A stretch of DNA of 64,000 nt from Mesorhizobium hawassense (GTDB taxonomy: Bacteria; Pseudomonadota; Alphaproteobacteria; Rhizobiales; Rhizobiaceae): the NCBI RefSeq assembly GCF_003289945.1, contig NZ_QMBP01000002.1, forward strand, positions 1 to 64,000, in the 5' to 3' direction. This document shows, one piece after another, positions 52,018-61,365 of this stretch (position 1 is its first letter; every line of letters starts with the position of its first letter). Position numbers and translations under genes: made by a program. Under the pieces are notes generated by a model. That model made no database searches, had not been told where the DNA came from, and worked only from the letters and a program-made list of their open reading frames with translations.

Positions 52018-53187
52018 TTACGCCGCGACCGATACTTGGCCAAATTCCTTCAGCTGCGGATATACTTCCTGGGCAAGCAGGCGAATTCCGTTGATGGTTT
52101 CTTCATGGCCAAGGGCTCCACCGTGAGCCTGGCAGACCAGGTTCCCAAACCCACCGACCGCGCTGTAAAATCTTTTGATCTGACCCACGACCGTGTCCGG
52201 ACTGCCACAAAATAGGAGTCCCCTGCTGATGGCTTCGTCGACCGTCAACGGACTTGCGCGGCTCATGGGACCGGACAAGGCCTTGCCGGTCCGAAGTACG
52301 GACACGTTTGCCGCCGGGCTCGCATAGCCGGGCGGATTGGAGAAATGCAACGGAGCTTTCGCTGGCCTGTTGTAGAACCACAGCACGTGCTCTGCGGCCT
52401 CTCGCGCTTCCGCATCTGTTGAACCAACATACGTCAGAGAAGTATAGGCCAATCGGTCCAAGCCGAATGGACGGCTGTGGTCCGCTGAGTCCCATCCTTT
52501 GCGGTAGCTGTCAAAGATCGCTGGAGTGCGGTCGTATCCGGATCCGAAGGTCGCCAGAACGTAGCCTCGCTCACCCACCTGCGCACAGCTTTGCGGACTG
52601 GAACCGGTCATCCAGATCGGCGGGGTCGGCTGCTGCGCGGGCCGTGGCCAGATATTGACGAGCCGATGCGAATAATATTTTCCCTCAAACGAGAAGGGAC
52701 CATCGTGGCTTGTCCAGGCCTTCAAAATTAAATCGTGGGCTTCCCACATACGCTCGGCGTCCCGGACCGGGTTGCTGTTCGTCGCGGCGACCTCGTATGG
52801 CACGCTTCGGACAAATCCACATTCGAGACGGCCGCTGGATATCACGTCGATCATTGCCATCTCTTCAGCAACTCGGACGGGTTGGAGACGCCGAGCGATT
52901 GGGTTGCCAAGGACCAAAAGCCGGGCGTTCGACGTCACACGGGCAAGAATTCCCAGCAACATCGGAGCTGAGGTGCTGAGACAAGTAGGTGTCTGGTGAT
53001 GTTCATTGACCATCAAGTCCAATCCAACTTGGTCGGCGAAGACAAACTCGTCGATGTAGCGTTTGTACAGCTCATGACCGACGGTTGGATCGAAGTACCG
53101 GTTGGGGAGAGTTACGATGGCGGTTTCATATTGATCCGGAGCTGGCCACTGTGGATAGGCCATGTCGCAATGATAAAAAAGCCGCAT
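52018..53187 (-). CDS. Luciferase-like (LLM) flavin-dependent monooxygenase
   Basis: ATG 53,187 follows GGGAG by 9 bases and gives 389 residues. LLM-class features are YIDEFVFADQVGLDLMVNEH, HQTPTCLSTSAPMLLGILAR, RLLVLGNPIARRLQPVRVAE, EMAMIDVISSGRLECGFVRS, PPIWMTGSSPQSCAQVGERG and FCGSPDTVVGQIKRFYSAVG. Such enzymes use FMNH2 from a separate reductase to insert oxygen into or open rings, as RutA does with uracil. A matching NADPH:FMN reductase lies at 62,334-62,963. With the amidohydrolase genes nearby, oxidative attack on an N-heterocycle is plausible but unproven. Confidence 0.88.
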   Translation of the reverse strand: MRLFYHCDMAYPQWPAPDQYETAIVTLPNRYFDPTVGHELYKRYIDEFVFADQVGLDLMVNEHHQTPTCLSTSAPMLLGILARVTSNARLLVLGNPIARRLQPVRVAEEMAMIDVISSGRLECGFVRSVPYEVAATNSNPVRDAERMWEAHDLILKAWTSHDGPFSFEGKYYSHRLVNIWPRPAQQPTPPIWMTGSSPQSCAQVGERGYVLATFGSGYDRTPAIFDSYRKGWDSADHSRPFGLDRLAYTSLTYVGSTDAEAREAAEHVLWFYNRPAKAPLHFSNPPGYASPAANVSVLRTGKALSGPMSRASPLTVDEAISRGLLFCGSPDTVVGQIKRFYSAVGGFGNLVCQAHGGALGHEETINGIRLLAQEVYPQLKEFGQVSVAA

Positions 53188-53399
53188 AAAATATTGCTCC
53201 CATGGCCAATTTTTATTGAGGTTCGGTACCATCCGACAGCTTTTCGAAATCTAAAACAAGTTCGCTGGTGCAAGCGCTCTAGAGCAGCTTTGCGCAATCG
53301 GGGTGTAAACACGCGTCAGGCATGGTCGTGCTGTGGGCCCTTTAACTTTCCTCTTATCTGCGCAAGGCGGCGTGCAACCACCCACAATACTGCGTGGAC

Positions 53400-54190
53400 C
53401 GGCGACTTCGCGAACAATTCCCATACCGTCGGCAGATTGTGTTGAGGTCGATGGTCTGGATTTTCTGAAGTCGGAAGTAGGGAGTCGAAGACGCCGTCGG
53501 TTTCGTTCGGCCTTAAGGTGACGTCCTTGCCAGCAAAGGCGTTGCGGATCTTGAATGCCCGTCCCAGCAGGGAGGTCGCCTCCTTCCGCTGGATTTTGCG
53601 TAGATGGTGCCGGCGACGTGTTCGAGGGTCGGCACAATCTCGCAAAAGTCGCGGCTGAAGGCAGTTAGCGATCGATCGGCGTGGCAATGCCGTCGTGCCG
53701 ACGCTTAGTCTGGCGTGGTAGAGATGACGCGAGCTGTCGAAGGCATGATGGAGACTCTTGAAGGCGCCGAAGCCATGAGCGCACGGTGGAAGCGCTCCTC
53801 CTTGCCTAACGCCCCGGGGATGGCACTGCCTAGAAAATGGCTGACGCTCGCGCCGATCTTGATCAGCCAGATGCCCAGCGCGGTGAAGCTGTTGCGCCCG
53901 CCGTCGCCCCATGGTGGTCCGTTGTCGATGGCGATGTAGCGCCGGAATCATCCGCCCCTGGCGAAGCGGTACGCGGCCCGTGAAGTCCATCCGCCACAGA
54001 TCGTTGCCACAGATCGTTAGGGGCTTAGTGCTCGAAGTTGATGAAGCGCCATCGAGCAAGCAGGCGATCCTTGCGCCCGCCCAGGCTACTCCTTTCGCGG
54101 CGACAGCACCGCTGCATCCAGAACCGGCGGCCGCGCCGCGTACTCGGCTTCGGCCACCGCGAACGCTCCGCCAGCCCAGTTGCGGCTTCT
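53400..54190 (-). pseudogene. IS481-like transposase remnant
   Basis: The minus strand encodes GNDLWRMDFTGRVPLRQGRM, the start of an integrase-type catalytic core. After frame breaks it encodes GRAFKIRNAFAGKDVTLRPN and ETDGVF, which match the C-terminal pattern of IS481-type transposases. The middle is scrambled. It separates the monooxygenase from the M20 hydrolase gene. The exact ends are unknown. Confidence 0.55.
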
Positions 54191-54221
54191 GCACGAAATC
54201 GCGCCAGCAGCTGTGCCGGCT

Positions 54222-55481
54222 CTAAATGGCTAATGAGGTCACTGCGTAGGCGAGGGCTTGGACGCCAAGGACGAGGTCGTCGGGCTGCGTTGCTTCAGCC
54301 GGGTTGTGACTTACTCCGCCAATGCTCGGGACGAAAATCATGGCGGTCGGACAATGGCCTGCAAGATGGAGTGCATCGTGAAAAGCGCCGGACATGATTC
54401 GAATAGGATCCGTTCCAGTAGCTGCTTGGCAGGCCCTTGCCAGTAGGGTCTGCAAACGTTCGTCGAAGGCAGTCGGCGCTTTTTCCAGAATGCGATCGAT
54501 CGTTATCAACGCCTGATTTTCAACCATGTTGCGTTCCGCCTCTAAGGTCGCTTCGAACCGATCTAGGCCAGCGTAATTCGGCGAGCGCACATCCAGGGTA
54601 AAAAGCGCTTCCGAGGCAATGGTATTTATGGAGTTTGGAGTCACGTTCCACCGACCGCAGGTGATGCGGATGTCTTGCGCGGACAATTCTCCAGACAGGT
54701 CAACAATTCTTTTGAGATAGTTGTTGGCCAGCACGACCGCGTCGCGCCGCATTGACATGGGTGTCGTGCCCGCGTGGGCAGCGCAACCTTGGCAGCGAAC
54801 TTCATACCAACGGACGCCTTGGATACCGGTCACTACCGCGAGAGAATGACCAGACTGTTCCAGCACCGGACCCTGTTCTATGTGTGCTTCCAGATATGCA
54901 TGCATAGCAAAGCCAGGGGCGCAATCGAGCGCACCCTCGATTGCTGAACGAGCTTCGGCAAGCGCCTCGCCGAAGATCACTCCGTCGACCCCAACAGCGT
55001 GCTGATAGTGCTCCAGTAGCGACGGCTCCACGAATGCTCCAGACCCCATCGCTCCAGGTTTGAAGCGGCTGCCTTCTTCATTGGTCCACGCGACAACCGT
55101 CACAGGCCGAGAGGTTTCGATACTCGCATCATCCAAGGCGGCCAGCACTTCGAATCCAGCCAAGACTCCATAGGCTCCATCCAACCGCCCCCCCATCGGT
55201 TGAGTATCGATATGACTTCCCATCACGACCGGCGGGACTAGCTTGGCGCCAGCGCGCGTAAAAAACAGGTTACCACAAGGGTCGATTTCGACTTTGCAAC
55301 CGAGCGCGCGCGCACGGCCGATCAGGAACTTTCGAGCCTCGATTTCTTGTTCCGACAAGGCCTGCCTTTCCACTCCCCCATCTGCACGCAGACCGAATGT
55401 GGCAAGCCTTTCTACGGAGGCCAGGAAGCGATTTGCTTCGACGCAACCGAGCGCCATCCTAGAATACAATGAAGCAAGCAT
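54222..55481 (-). CDS. M20-family N-carbamoyl-L-amino acid hydrolase / allantoate amidohydrolase
   Basis: The 419-residue protein has the full pattern of the amidase/HyuC branch of peptidase family M20: VVMGSHIDTQPMGGRLDGAY (metal ligands His and Asp), VVAWTNEEGSRFKPGAMGSG, YLEAHIEQGPVLEQSG, GCAAHAGTTPMSMRRDAVVL, SGAFHDALHLAGHCPTAMIF and GGVSHNPAE. It hydrolyses N-carbamoyl amino acids or ureidoglycine-type compounds to an amine, CO2 and ammonia. It is the logical next step after the cyclic amidohydrolase at 47,642-49,069. Confidence 0.92.
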   Translation of the reverse strand: MLASLYSRMALGCVEANRFLASVERLATFGLRADGGVERQALSEQEIEARKFLIGRARALGCKVEIDPCGNLFFTRAGAKLVPPVVMGSHIDTQPMGGRLDGAYGVLAGFEVLAALDDASIETSRPVTVVAWTNEEGSRFKPGAMGSGAFVEPSLLEHYQHAVGVDGVIFGEALAEARSAIEGALDCAPGFAMHAYLEAHIEQGPVLEQSGHSLAVVTGIQGVRWYEVRCQGCAAHAGTTPMSMRRDAVVLANNYLKRIVDLSGELSAQDIRITCGRWNVTPNSINTIASEALFTLDVRSPNYAGLDRFEATLEAERNMVENQALITIDRILEKAPTAFDERLQTLLARACQAATGTDPIRIMSGAFHDALHLAGHCPTAMIFVPSIGGVSHNPAEATQPDDLVLGVQALAYAVTSLAI

Positions 55482-55615
55482 GTGTTTTCAACTTTCCCCG
55501 ACGGAGCAATCTCATTGTCTTGGTGAGGGCGGTCATCTTGGCCGATACAAACCAATGGGCGACCGTGTTAGCGACGAAGTCAGTCGAGGCGTAGCGGCAA
55601 GATCGTGCTCTGGCA

Positions 55616-56783
55616 CTATCGCGATCCACAACCAATCGAGTGACGTGCGACAGATGAACGGCCGAGCGTGATTGTGCTCCGCAGGGCCGAGTGATCGGTC
55701 AATCGACGGGCGAAACACCTGAAAGAGGCGCCTTTTGCGACAGAGCCTCTAGGCGACTTGGCCAGGATATCGCGAGTCACCCTACCGATCTGCGCTACGA
55801 TGCCATTGGCTCCCGACATCTCACCAAAACTCGAACGGGTCATTGGCCCAAACGCGAACATGTCAGCTTGCGAGCGCCCATCCCCTGCAATCACCCTACT
55901 GTACTCATCAACGGCGATCCCAAGATCTGTCTCGTCAAGCTTAGCAAGACCCTGATGCAGAAGCGCAGCAACCAAAGGGTTTTCACCTGGATTCTTGTCT
56001 GGTCCCGTGCACACGACCACCGCGTCATACATTCGTTGTTCAATGGCCCCGAGCTTATGTTCAAGAGTTGCAGCCAATTTGTCACCATTCGGCGTTACGT
56101 CGGTAACTGCGGCCTTCGCAATTGTAAGGGTTCTGTCTGCTATCTCGCGGATCAGAAGTTCATGGGATTGCGGCGGTATTCGAAAACGAAGCACGTCCCA
56201 GAAGGGCAGAAGTCGTCGGATAGCCCGGGCTTTTTCGGAGGTTCGAAATGATCTCCAGATCACCGGAAGCTTTGCACTGATGGCGTCTGCAACGGGCTGC
56301 CACCCCAATCGTCGGGTCGACCTCCTTAATACGGTGTCGGACAACCCGAAGCAGCTGGCTATCGTGTCGAGCAATAGACTTTACGGTGGTTTGCCTATGA
56401 TCCACCTTTAGCCGGCCTGATACTTTCGCGACAGCAGAGCGCAGCATACTGGACACGGACGTGCGGTAGTCGTATCGCCCAACGTAGACTTTCTCTTCGT
56501 TTGACCGGTCTTTGGGACGAGACAAGAGCCCCCAATCCGGGAACCATCTGGTCGCCTCCTCTGTGTCGTCGTCGGATAGCGCCATTTGATCGGTGGGAAC
56601 GTTGACGCGATGCGCGAGATCCCGTGTTGAGTAAGCAACGCCCCTGCCAAGCTCAGCCAACGGCTCAACGATCACAACATTCATGCCATCGGTCATATGT
56701 CTTGCCAAATGGATAACCAATGTAGCTTCCGCCCCCCCAATCAGTACGGACTTGTTATGATCTCCCATCTCGGATTCCCTCAT
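55616..56783 (-). pseudogene. FAD/NAD(P)-binding protein, broken
   Basis: Two frames encode separate parts of one family of flavoproteins (FAD-NAD(P)-binding, YdhS-like). The N-terminal piece (56,160-56,783) has SVLIGGAEATLVIHLARHM, VVIVEPLAELGRGVAYSTRD and LAHRVNVPTDQM. The C-terminal piece (55,616-56,374) has TRRLGWQPVADAISAKLP, LLPFWDVLRFRIPPQSHE, DAVVVCTGPDKN and DMFAFGPMTR. The central part between them is missing and the frames differ. The cofactor loop is also short of a glycine. It should be non-functional. Confidence 0.7.
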
Positions 56784-57004
56784 TAGCGGTCTGTTCGCTT
56801 TTACAATTTGCCTCGCTCCTTGATCTCAGCGATTGTGATTACTTTTCGTACCGGTTCCTGCGAATCTTTTTCATCCCGGTTCACATGCCCTTGCCCACGG
56901 AACTCATTTTCGCGCCCCGCCTCTTGAAAAGGCGCGCCAAGAAAGAAGCGCTGGTGGATGATGTTCTGAAATGGACCGCTTGCGGTTCTCGGGTGCCTCG
57001 AATT

Positions 57005-57940
57005 TCAAGCAATCGGAAAATGGCAAGCAACACGATGCACGGCGTCGACAGTGCTCAATTCTGGCGCGTCCCTGCCGCACCGGGGCATCGCTCTGGGGCA
57101 TCGTGTGTGAAACCGACAGCCGGAGGGTGGACCCGATTGGCTTGCCACGTCACCTTTAAGGATGATGCGCGGCTTCCGACGCAGGGGATCAATTTCGCTG
57201 GTCGCAGATAGTAGTGCGGCGGTGTAAGGATGTGAGGGCTTGGCGAAGATGCTTCGCGTCGCCCCCTCTTCCACGATCTTGCCCAAATACATCACTGCTA
57301 AGCGGTTGGTCGTACGCGCCACGACATTCAGGTTGTGGCTGATAAAAAGCGTTCCAAGACCCAGCGTTTTTTGCAACGACGACATTAGATTGAGAAAATC
57401 ACCCTGGACAGAAACGTCGAGCCCGGCTGTCGGCTCGTCCGCAATCAAGAAGCGAGGATGGAGTACAAGTGCTCGGGCTATTGCAACACGTCGAGCCTGA
57501 CCGCCACTGATTTGATGCGGGTATTTTCCTGTCAAGTCGAACGGGAGGCCGAGGGCTTCGAGCAATTGTCGGATACGCGACGTTTCATCCAGCATTCCGT
57601 GAACCCTGAGAGGTTCGGCGAGGAGCTGTCCTATTCGAACACGCGGCGATAACGAGGCGGCGGGATCCTGAAAGATCATTTGGACGCGTGGAGGAAGCCA
57701 TCGTCTGCGCTCCGGAGCAGTCATGGTGACAAGATCGCGGCCATCGACAACGACCGATCCGCTTTTGATTGGCGTAAGGCCCATTATCGCCCTGGCGAGT
57801 GTGGTCTTGCCTGATCCACTTTCTCCAACCAGACCCGTCGTTGTGCCGGCAACAAGGTCGAGACTCGCTCCCGCGACCGCAACTACTAAACCGTGTCGCA
57901 CGACCAGACCGCGCGCCTTTATGACTTGTGCGTCTGTCAT
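57005..57940 (-). CDS. Dipeptide/oligopeptide-type ABC transporter ATP-binding protein (DppF-like)
   Basis: ATG 57,940 overlaps the preceding ATPase stop (ATGA) and gives 311 residues. It has Walker A GLVGESGSGKTTLA, the Q-loop RVQMIFQDPAASLSPRV, signature QISGGQARR, Walker B RFLIADEPTAGLD and the C-terminal oligopeptide-transporter region CRFHTRCPRAMPRC. That last cysteine-rich region is typical of Dpp/Opp ATPases. It powers import together with the other ATPase and the two permeases upstream. Confidence 0.92.
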   Translation of the reverse strand: MTDAQVIKARGLVVRHGLVVAVAGASLDLVAGTTTGLVGESGSGKTTLARAIMGLTPIKSGSVVVDGRDLVTMTAPERRRWLPPRVQMIFQDPAASLSPRVRIGQLLAEPLRVHGMLDETSRIRQLLEALGLPFDLTGKYPHQISGGQARRVAIARALVLHPRFLIADEPTAGLDVSVQGDFLNLMSSLQKTLGLGTLFISHNLNVVARTTNRLAVMYLGKIVEEGATRSIFAKPSHPYTAALLSATSEIDPLRRKPRIILKGDVASQSGPPSGCRFHTRCPRAMPRCGRDAPELSTVDAVHRVACHFPIA

Positions 57941-58944
57941 TGTGGATGCCAACAAGCTGCGAGGTGATTTTGGCCTGCGGTGACGAGCGGCGGCGCAATT
58001 TGCCTGCAGATTTGAGACGCGTGCAGACAGCGTGAGGCAAATACGCATCCGGCTGGGAGAGAGGACAGATCGGGCAAGCCGCCGGGTATGGACACCATTG
58101 CCTCGTCAGATTGGTCGTCAGACCTCGGTTCGCATGCAATCAGGGCCCGGGTGTAGGGGTGTCGCGGCGCGTTGAAAAGTTCGGCGACATCTGCCCGCTC
58201 TACAATCGCGCCGGCATAAAGGACGACGACCTCATCGCATAGTTCCGAAACCAACCCAAGACTGTGCGAGACGAAGAGCGTCGCCCCATCCAATGTGTCC
58301 CTCGAGGCTCGAAAAAGCTCAGCGATTTGAGCCTCGATAGTTGCATCTAGAGCGGTCGTCGGCTCATCCGCTACGAGGAGATCCGGTTCAACGAGCAAGG
58401 CCATCGCGATCATTACGCGTTGACGCATACCCCCGCTCAACTCGTGGGGATAACAACTTAGCCGCTTTTCCGGATCAGCTATGCCAACCTTTGTCAGCAT
58501 CTCGGCCGCCCGCTTGCGCAACTCTCGAATCAAATGATTTGGGAAACGCGCGCGTTGGGCGTCAACCATTTGAGTGCCAATCGTCATGACCGGATGAAGT
58601 GCATTCATCGGATCCTGAAAGACCATTGCGAGAGCGCGCCCTCGCAACGCGATCGGATCAACCACTTTCCCCTTGAGAATAATATCGCCTTTTTCTTTCA
58701 CCGCATTCTTCGGCAAAAGGCCCATCATTGCGTTAGCCAGCGTAGACTTTCCGCTACCACTTTCACCTACGACGCCCATGATCGCCTTTGGCTGCAATGA
58801 CAGATCAATATTTCTCAGCACCGAGAACCGCTCCCCATGCTTGTCGACAAACGACACGCTGAGGTCCCTGACTTCGATAAGTGCAGAACGCTGTGCATCC
58901 GTCTTCGCAGGTTCGGGATCCCTTGATTTCAAACTGCTGCTCAT
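57937..58944 (-). CDS. Dipeptide/oligopeptide-type ABC transporter ATP-binding protein (DppD-like)
   Basis: The 335-residue protein has Walker A GVVGESGSGKSTLA, LAMVFQDPMNALHPVMTIG, signature ELSGGMRQRVMIAMAL, Walker B LLVADEPTTALDATIEAQ, HSLGLVSELCDEVVVLYAG and the C-terminal CVFASRCLHASQICRQ motif. It starts one base after the DppC-type stop. The four transporter genes form a tight operon read leftward. Confidence 0.93.
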   Translation of the reverse strand: MSSSLKSRDPEPAKTDAQRSALIEVRDLSVSFVDKHGERFSVLRNIDLSLQPKAIMGVVGESGSGKSTLANAMMGLLPKNAVKEKGDIILKGKVVDPIALRGRALAMVFQDPMNALHPVMTIGTQMVDAQRARFPNHLIRELRKRAAEMLTKVGIADPEKRLSCYPHELSGGMRQRVMIAMALLVEPDLLVADEPTTALDATIEAQIAELFRASRDTLDGATLFVSHSLGLVSELCDEVVVLYAGAIVERADVAELFNAPRHPYTRALIACEPRSDDQSDEAMVSIPGGLPDLSSLPAGCVFASRCLHASQICRQIAPPLVTAGQNHLAACWHPQ

Positions 58945-58945
58945 C

Positions 58946-59779
58946 TTAACTATCCTCGTGCCTCAACGGATCAATCACCGCCTGCAGGGCTTCGCCAAAC
59001 AAAGTGAACCCGAGCGTAGCGAGCGACAGAGCGCCGGCGGAAACCACCACCGGCCACGCGGCTTGGTTGAGGTTGAGAAACCCGTCGTAAAGCATGCTCC
59101 CCCAACTCGCGAGCGGTGGCCGCACGCCCAAGCCTAGAAAACTTAGCCCCGCTTCCAGCGTGATTACCGTGGGAACATTCATACTGGCCAAAACGATGAG
59201 AGGACCAATGATGTTAGGAAGAAGGTGATGGAATAGAATTCGAGTGGGGGACGCACCAATGATGACCTCCGCCTCCAGGAACGAACGGTGCCGCAACGCT
59301 AAAGCCTGAGCTCGCGCCACCCTTCCAAACTGGGGCACGAAGACCACCGTCACCACTACGATCAAGTTGGTAACACCTGGGCCCAACACCGCGACGAATG
59401 CCAGTGCGAGAATGACGGTGGGGTATGAGCTCACTAAGTCGAACACAACTAGGATGGCTCGCTCAAGCAGTGGCGGCGAGTATGCCGCGCCCACACCAAG
59501 CAATGCCCCGATCATGAGGGCCAATCCTGTAACAGCGACACTGACGCCCAATGCGATGCGCGCACCGTACAGCACACGCGATAGCAGATCGCGGCCGAGA
59601 TGATCTGTACCAAGCCAATGGCTTGGTGAAGGAGGCGAAAAGCGAATTGCTACATTTATAGCGCTGGGCAGATATGGCGCTAACAAGGGTGCCAAAATCG
59701 CGCAGATGCTCAGAGCAATCACGATTGCGAGTCCCACGCGGCCGGTCGGGCTTGCCCAGATAGATGCCAGTCCGTCCAT
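58946..59779 (-). CDS. ABC transporter permease (DppC-like)
   Basis: The 277-residue protein has about six membrane segments, the periplasmic motif SPSHWLGTDHLGRDLLSRVL of DppC/OppC permeases, and the cytoplasmic EAA loop AQALALRHRSFLEAEVIIGA, SPTRILFHHLLPNI. Its start touches the DppB stop. It forms the inner-membrane channel with the DppB-type protein. Confidence 0.92.
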   Translation of the reverse strand: MDGLASIWASPTGRVGLAIVIALSICAILAPLLAPYLPSAINVAIRFSPPSPSHWLGTDHLGRDLLSRVLYGARIALGVSVAVTGLALMIGALLGVGAAYSPPLLERAILVVFDLVSSYPTVILALAFVAVLGPGVTNLIVVVTVVFVPQFGRVARAQALALRHRSFLEAEVIIGASPTRILFHHLLPNIIGPLIVLASMNVPTVITLEAGLSFLGLGVRPPLASWGSMLYDGFLNLNQAAWPVVVSAGALSLATLGFTLFGEALQAVIDPLRHEDS

Positions 59780-60741
59780 TATTGATCACCGTGCCGAAAG
59801 AACCGTTCGCGGATGCGCGGGTCCAGCCAAGCATAAATGAGATCTACGACTGCGTTTGTCACCACGAATAGAACCACGACGACAAACACACCAGCTTGTA
59901 CAACTGGATAATTTCGATCACGCAAGGCAGAGTTTATAAGCGCACCAAGTCCTGGCCGCCCAAATATGGTCTCGACAAAAACCGACTTTCCAATCAGGTC
60001 ACCAATGCCGACGCCAAGTATCGACACTACTGGGATAATTGCGACTTTCAGCGCATATTTGTACAGGACAGTTCGATTAGACAGTCCGTATGCCCTCGCG
60101 GTTCGAATATATGCCTGTCCAAGTACGTCAAGGAGGGACGCACGGACTTGCCTTGCAATATAACCGATCCAACCAAAAGACACGGCAACGACAGGGAGAA
60201 TGAGGTGATGAAGGCGGCTCAAGAAGCCCTCTCCCTCGCCGCCGCCCAGCACTGGCGTCCAGCCAAGGCGAACTGAGAATACGAGCAGCAACAAGATCGC
60301 GATTACAAAGCTGGGTGTCGAAATCAATCCGACTGCGATGAACGCCGTGCATCGATCAACAACACCTCCCGGTTTCTCGGCGGCGTGTACTCCCAATGGA
60401 AGGCCGAGCCCGATCGAAACGACGATTGCCCCGAAGGCAAGCATGAGCGTGTTTGGGACGGCGCGAAGGACCGTTCCCGTGACTGGGTGGCCGGAAATCG
60501 CGTCCGTGCCCAGATTACCTTGTGCTGCATTCCAGAGAAATCTGGCCACCCGCTGATACGCGGGAAGATCAAGCCCCATTGAATGACGCAGTGCTGACAC
60601 TGCGTCTGGCGTGGCTCTGGACCCGAGAAGCACCGAGGCAGCGTCGCCAGGAATCAGATCGGTAAGCATGACCAGAACGGCTACCGCCCCCACCAGAACT
60701 GCGATGAGGCTTGCAATCTGCCAGAGCATATATCGAAACAT
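59779..60741 (-). CDS. ABC transporter permease (DppB-like)
   Basis: This protein of 320 residues has an N-terminal segment (FRYMLWQIASLIAVLVGAVA), LTDLIPGDAASVLLG, the EAA region YIRTARAYGLSNRTVLYKYA, and VFVETIFGRPGLGALINSAL near the end, all typical of DppB/OppB. It is the first permease gene after the GlcG/HbpS-like gene. The binding protein (37,461-39,014) is encoded 20 kb away, at the other side of the island. Confidence 0.92.
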   Translation of the reverse strand: MFRYMLWQIASLIAVLVGAVAVLVMLTDLIPGDAASVLLGSRATPDAVSALRHSMGLDLPAYQRVARFLWNAAQGNLGTDAISGHPVTGTVLRAVPNTLMLAFGAIVVSIGLGLPLGVHAAEKPGGVVDRCTAFIAVGLISTPSFVIAILLLLVFSVRLGWTPVLGGGEGEGFLSRLHHLILPVVAVSFGWIGYIARQVRASLLDVLGQAYIRTARAYGLSNRTVLYKYALKVAIIPVVSILGVGIGDLIGKSVFVETIFGRPGLGALINSALRDRNYPVVQAGVFVVVVLFVVTNAVVDLIYAWLDPRIRERFFRHGDQ

Positions 60742-60820
60742 CAGAATACCCTGCTAAAAGGGCGCGACGAAACCTCATCGCGCTGGCATTGGCGATTCTC
60801 AGGGCGAGGTACCGCAAGCC

Positions 60821-61237
60821 CTACACGTTCATGGCACCGAGGCCGATCCTTGCCAGGTCCTGATCTCTTAGCCCGCTGACGTAGCCGCCAACCCCTATGC
60901 CCCCGACAATGATCCCATCAACCTTGATGACAATTCCTCCAGGGGCATAGGTGAGGTTTGGATCTCCAGTTTCGCTGATGCTGCGTCCTTGCCCGTGCAA
61001 GTGCTCGGCATGCACGACCGAGTCCATCCCCATGACGACAGCCGTGTAGGCCTTTCGGATCGCGTGCCGACGACTGTAGAGTCTCAGGTTATCCATCTTG
61101 GAAAATGCGACGAGATTTCCAGCATCGTCCACAATCGCCATTGCAACGGGCTCATGAGGGGTCTTCATCGCCTCATCAATCATGGCCTTCATCGCATTCT
61201 GAATTTGATCGAAACTCAAAACTGGAACGGTGCGCAT
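60821..61237 (-). CDS. GlcG/HbpS-family protein
   Basis: ATG 61,237 lies after GAGGAG and gives 138 residues. Family landmarks are MAIVDDAGNLVAFSKMDNLR, SRRHAIRKAYTAVVMGMDS, and TYAPGGIVIKVDGIIVGGIG, VGGYVSGLRDQDLARIG. GlcG/HbpS proteins are small oligomeric alpha/beta proteins encoded with many catabolic operons; some bind haem and some corrinoids (PduO C-domain). Here it leads the transporter gene run. A role in binding or modifying the substrate is possible but unknown. Confidence 0.87.
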   Translation of the reverse strand: MRTVPVLSFDQIQNAMKAMIDEAMKTPHEPVAMAIVDDAGNLVAFSKMDNLRLYSRRHAIRKAYTAVVMGMDSVVHAEHLHGQGRSISETGDPNLTYAPGGIVIKVDGIIVGGIGVGGYVSGLRDQDLARIGLGAMNV

Positions 61238-61365
61238 ACGGTCACTCCTCAACGAAAAATTCTCTTCTTTGTCATCCATATGCGCGCCGCGCGCCAATTT
61301 CGCTTGCGTACGCATTGTTGTGCGAATGATCTCGATTTTCGCGTCACATCGCGTCAACAGCTCGG

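Noticed and set aside
53316..54194. 292-residue minus-strand frame as a single protein
   Set aside because: It mixes short transposase-like segments with frame-shifted nonsense; a broken IS481-like transposase explains it better.
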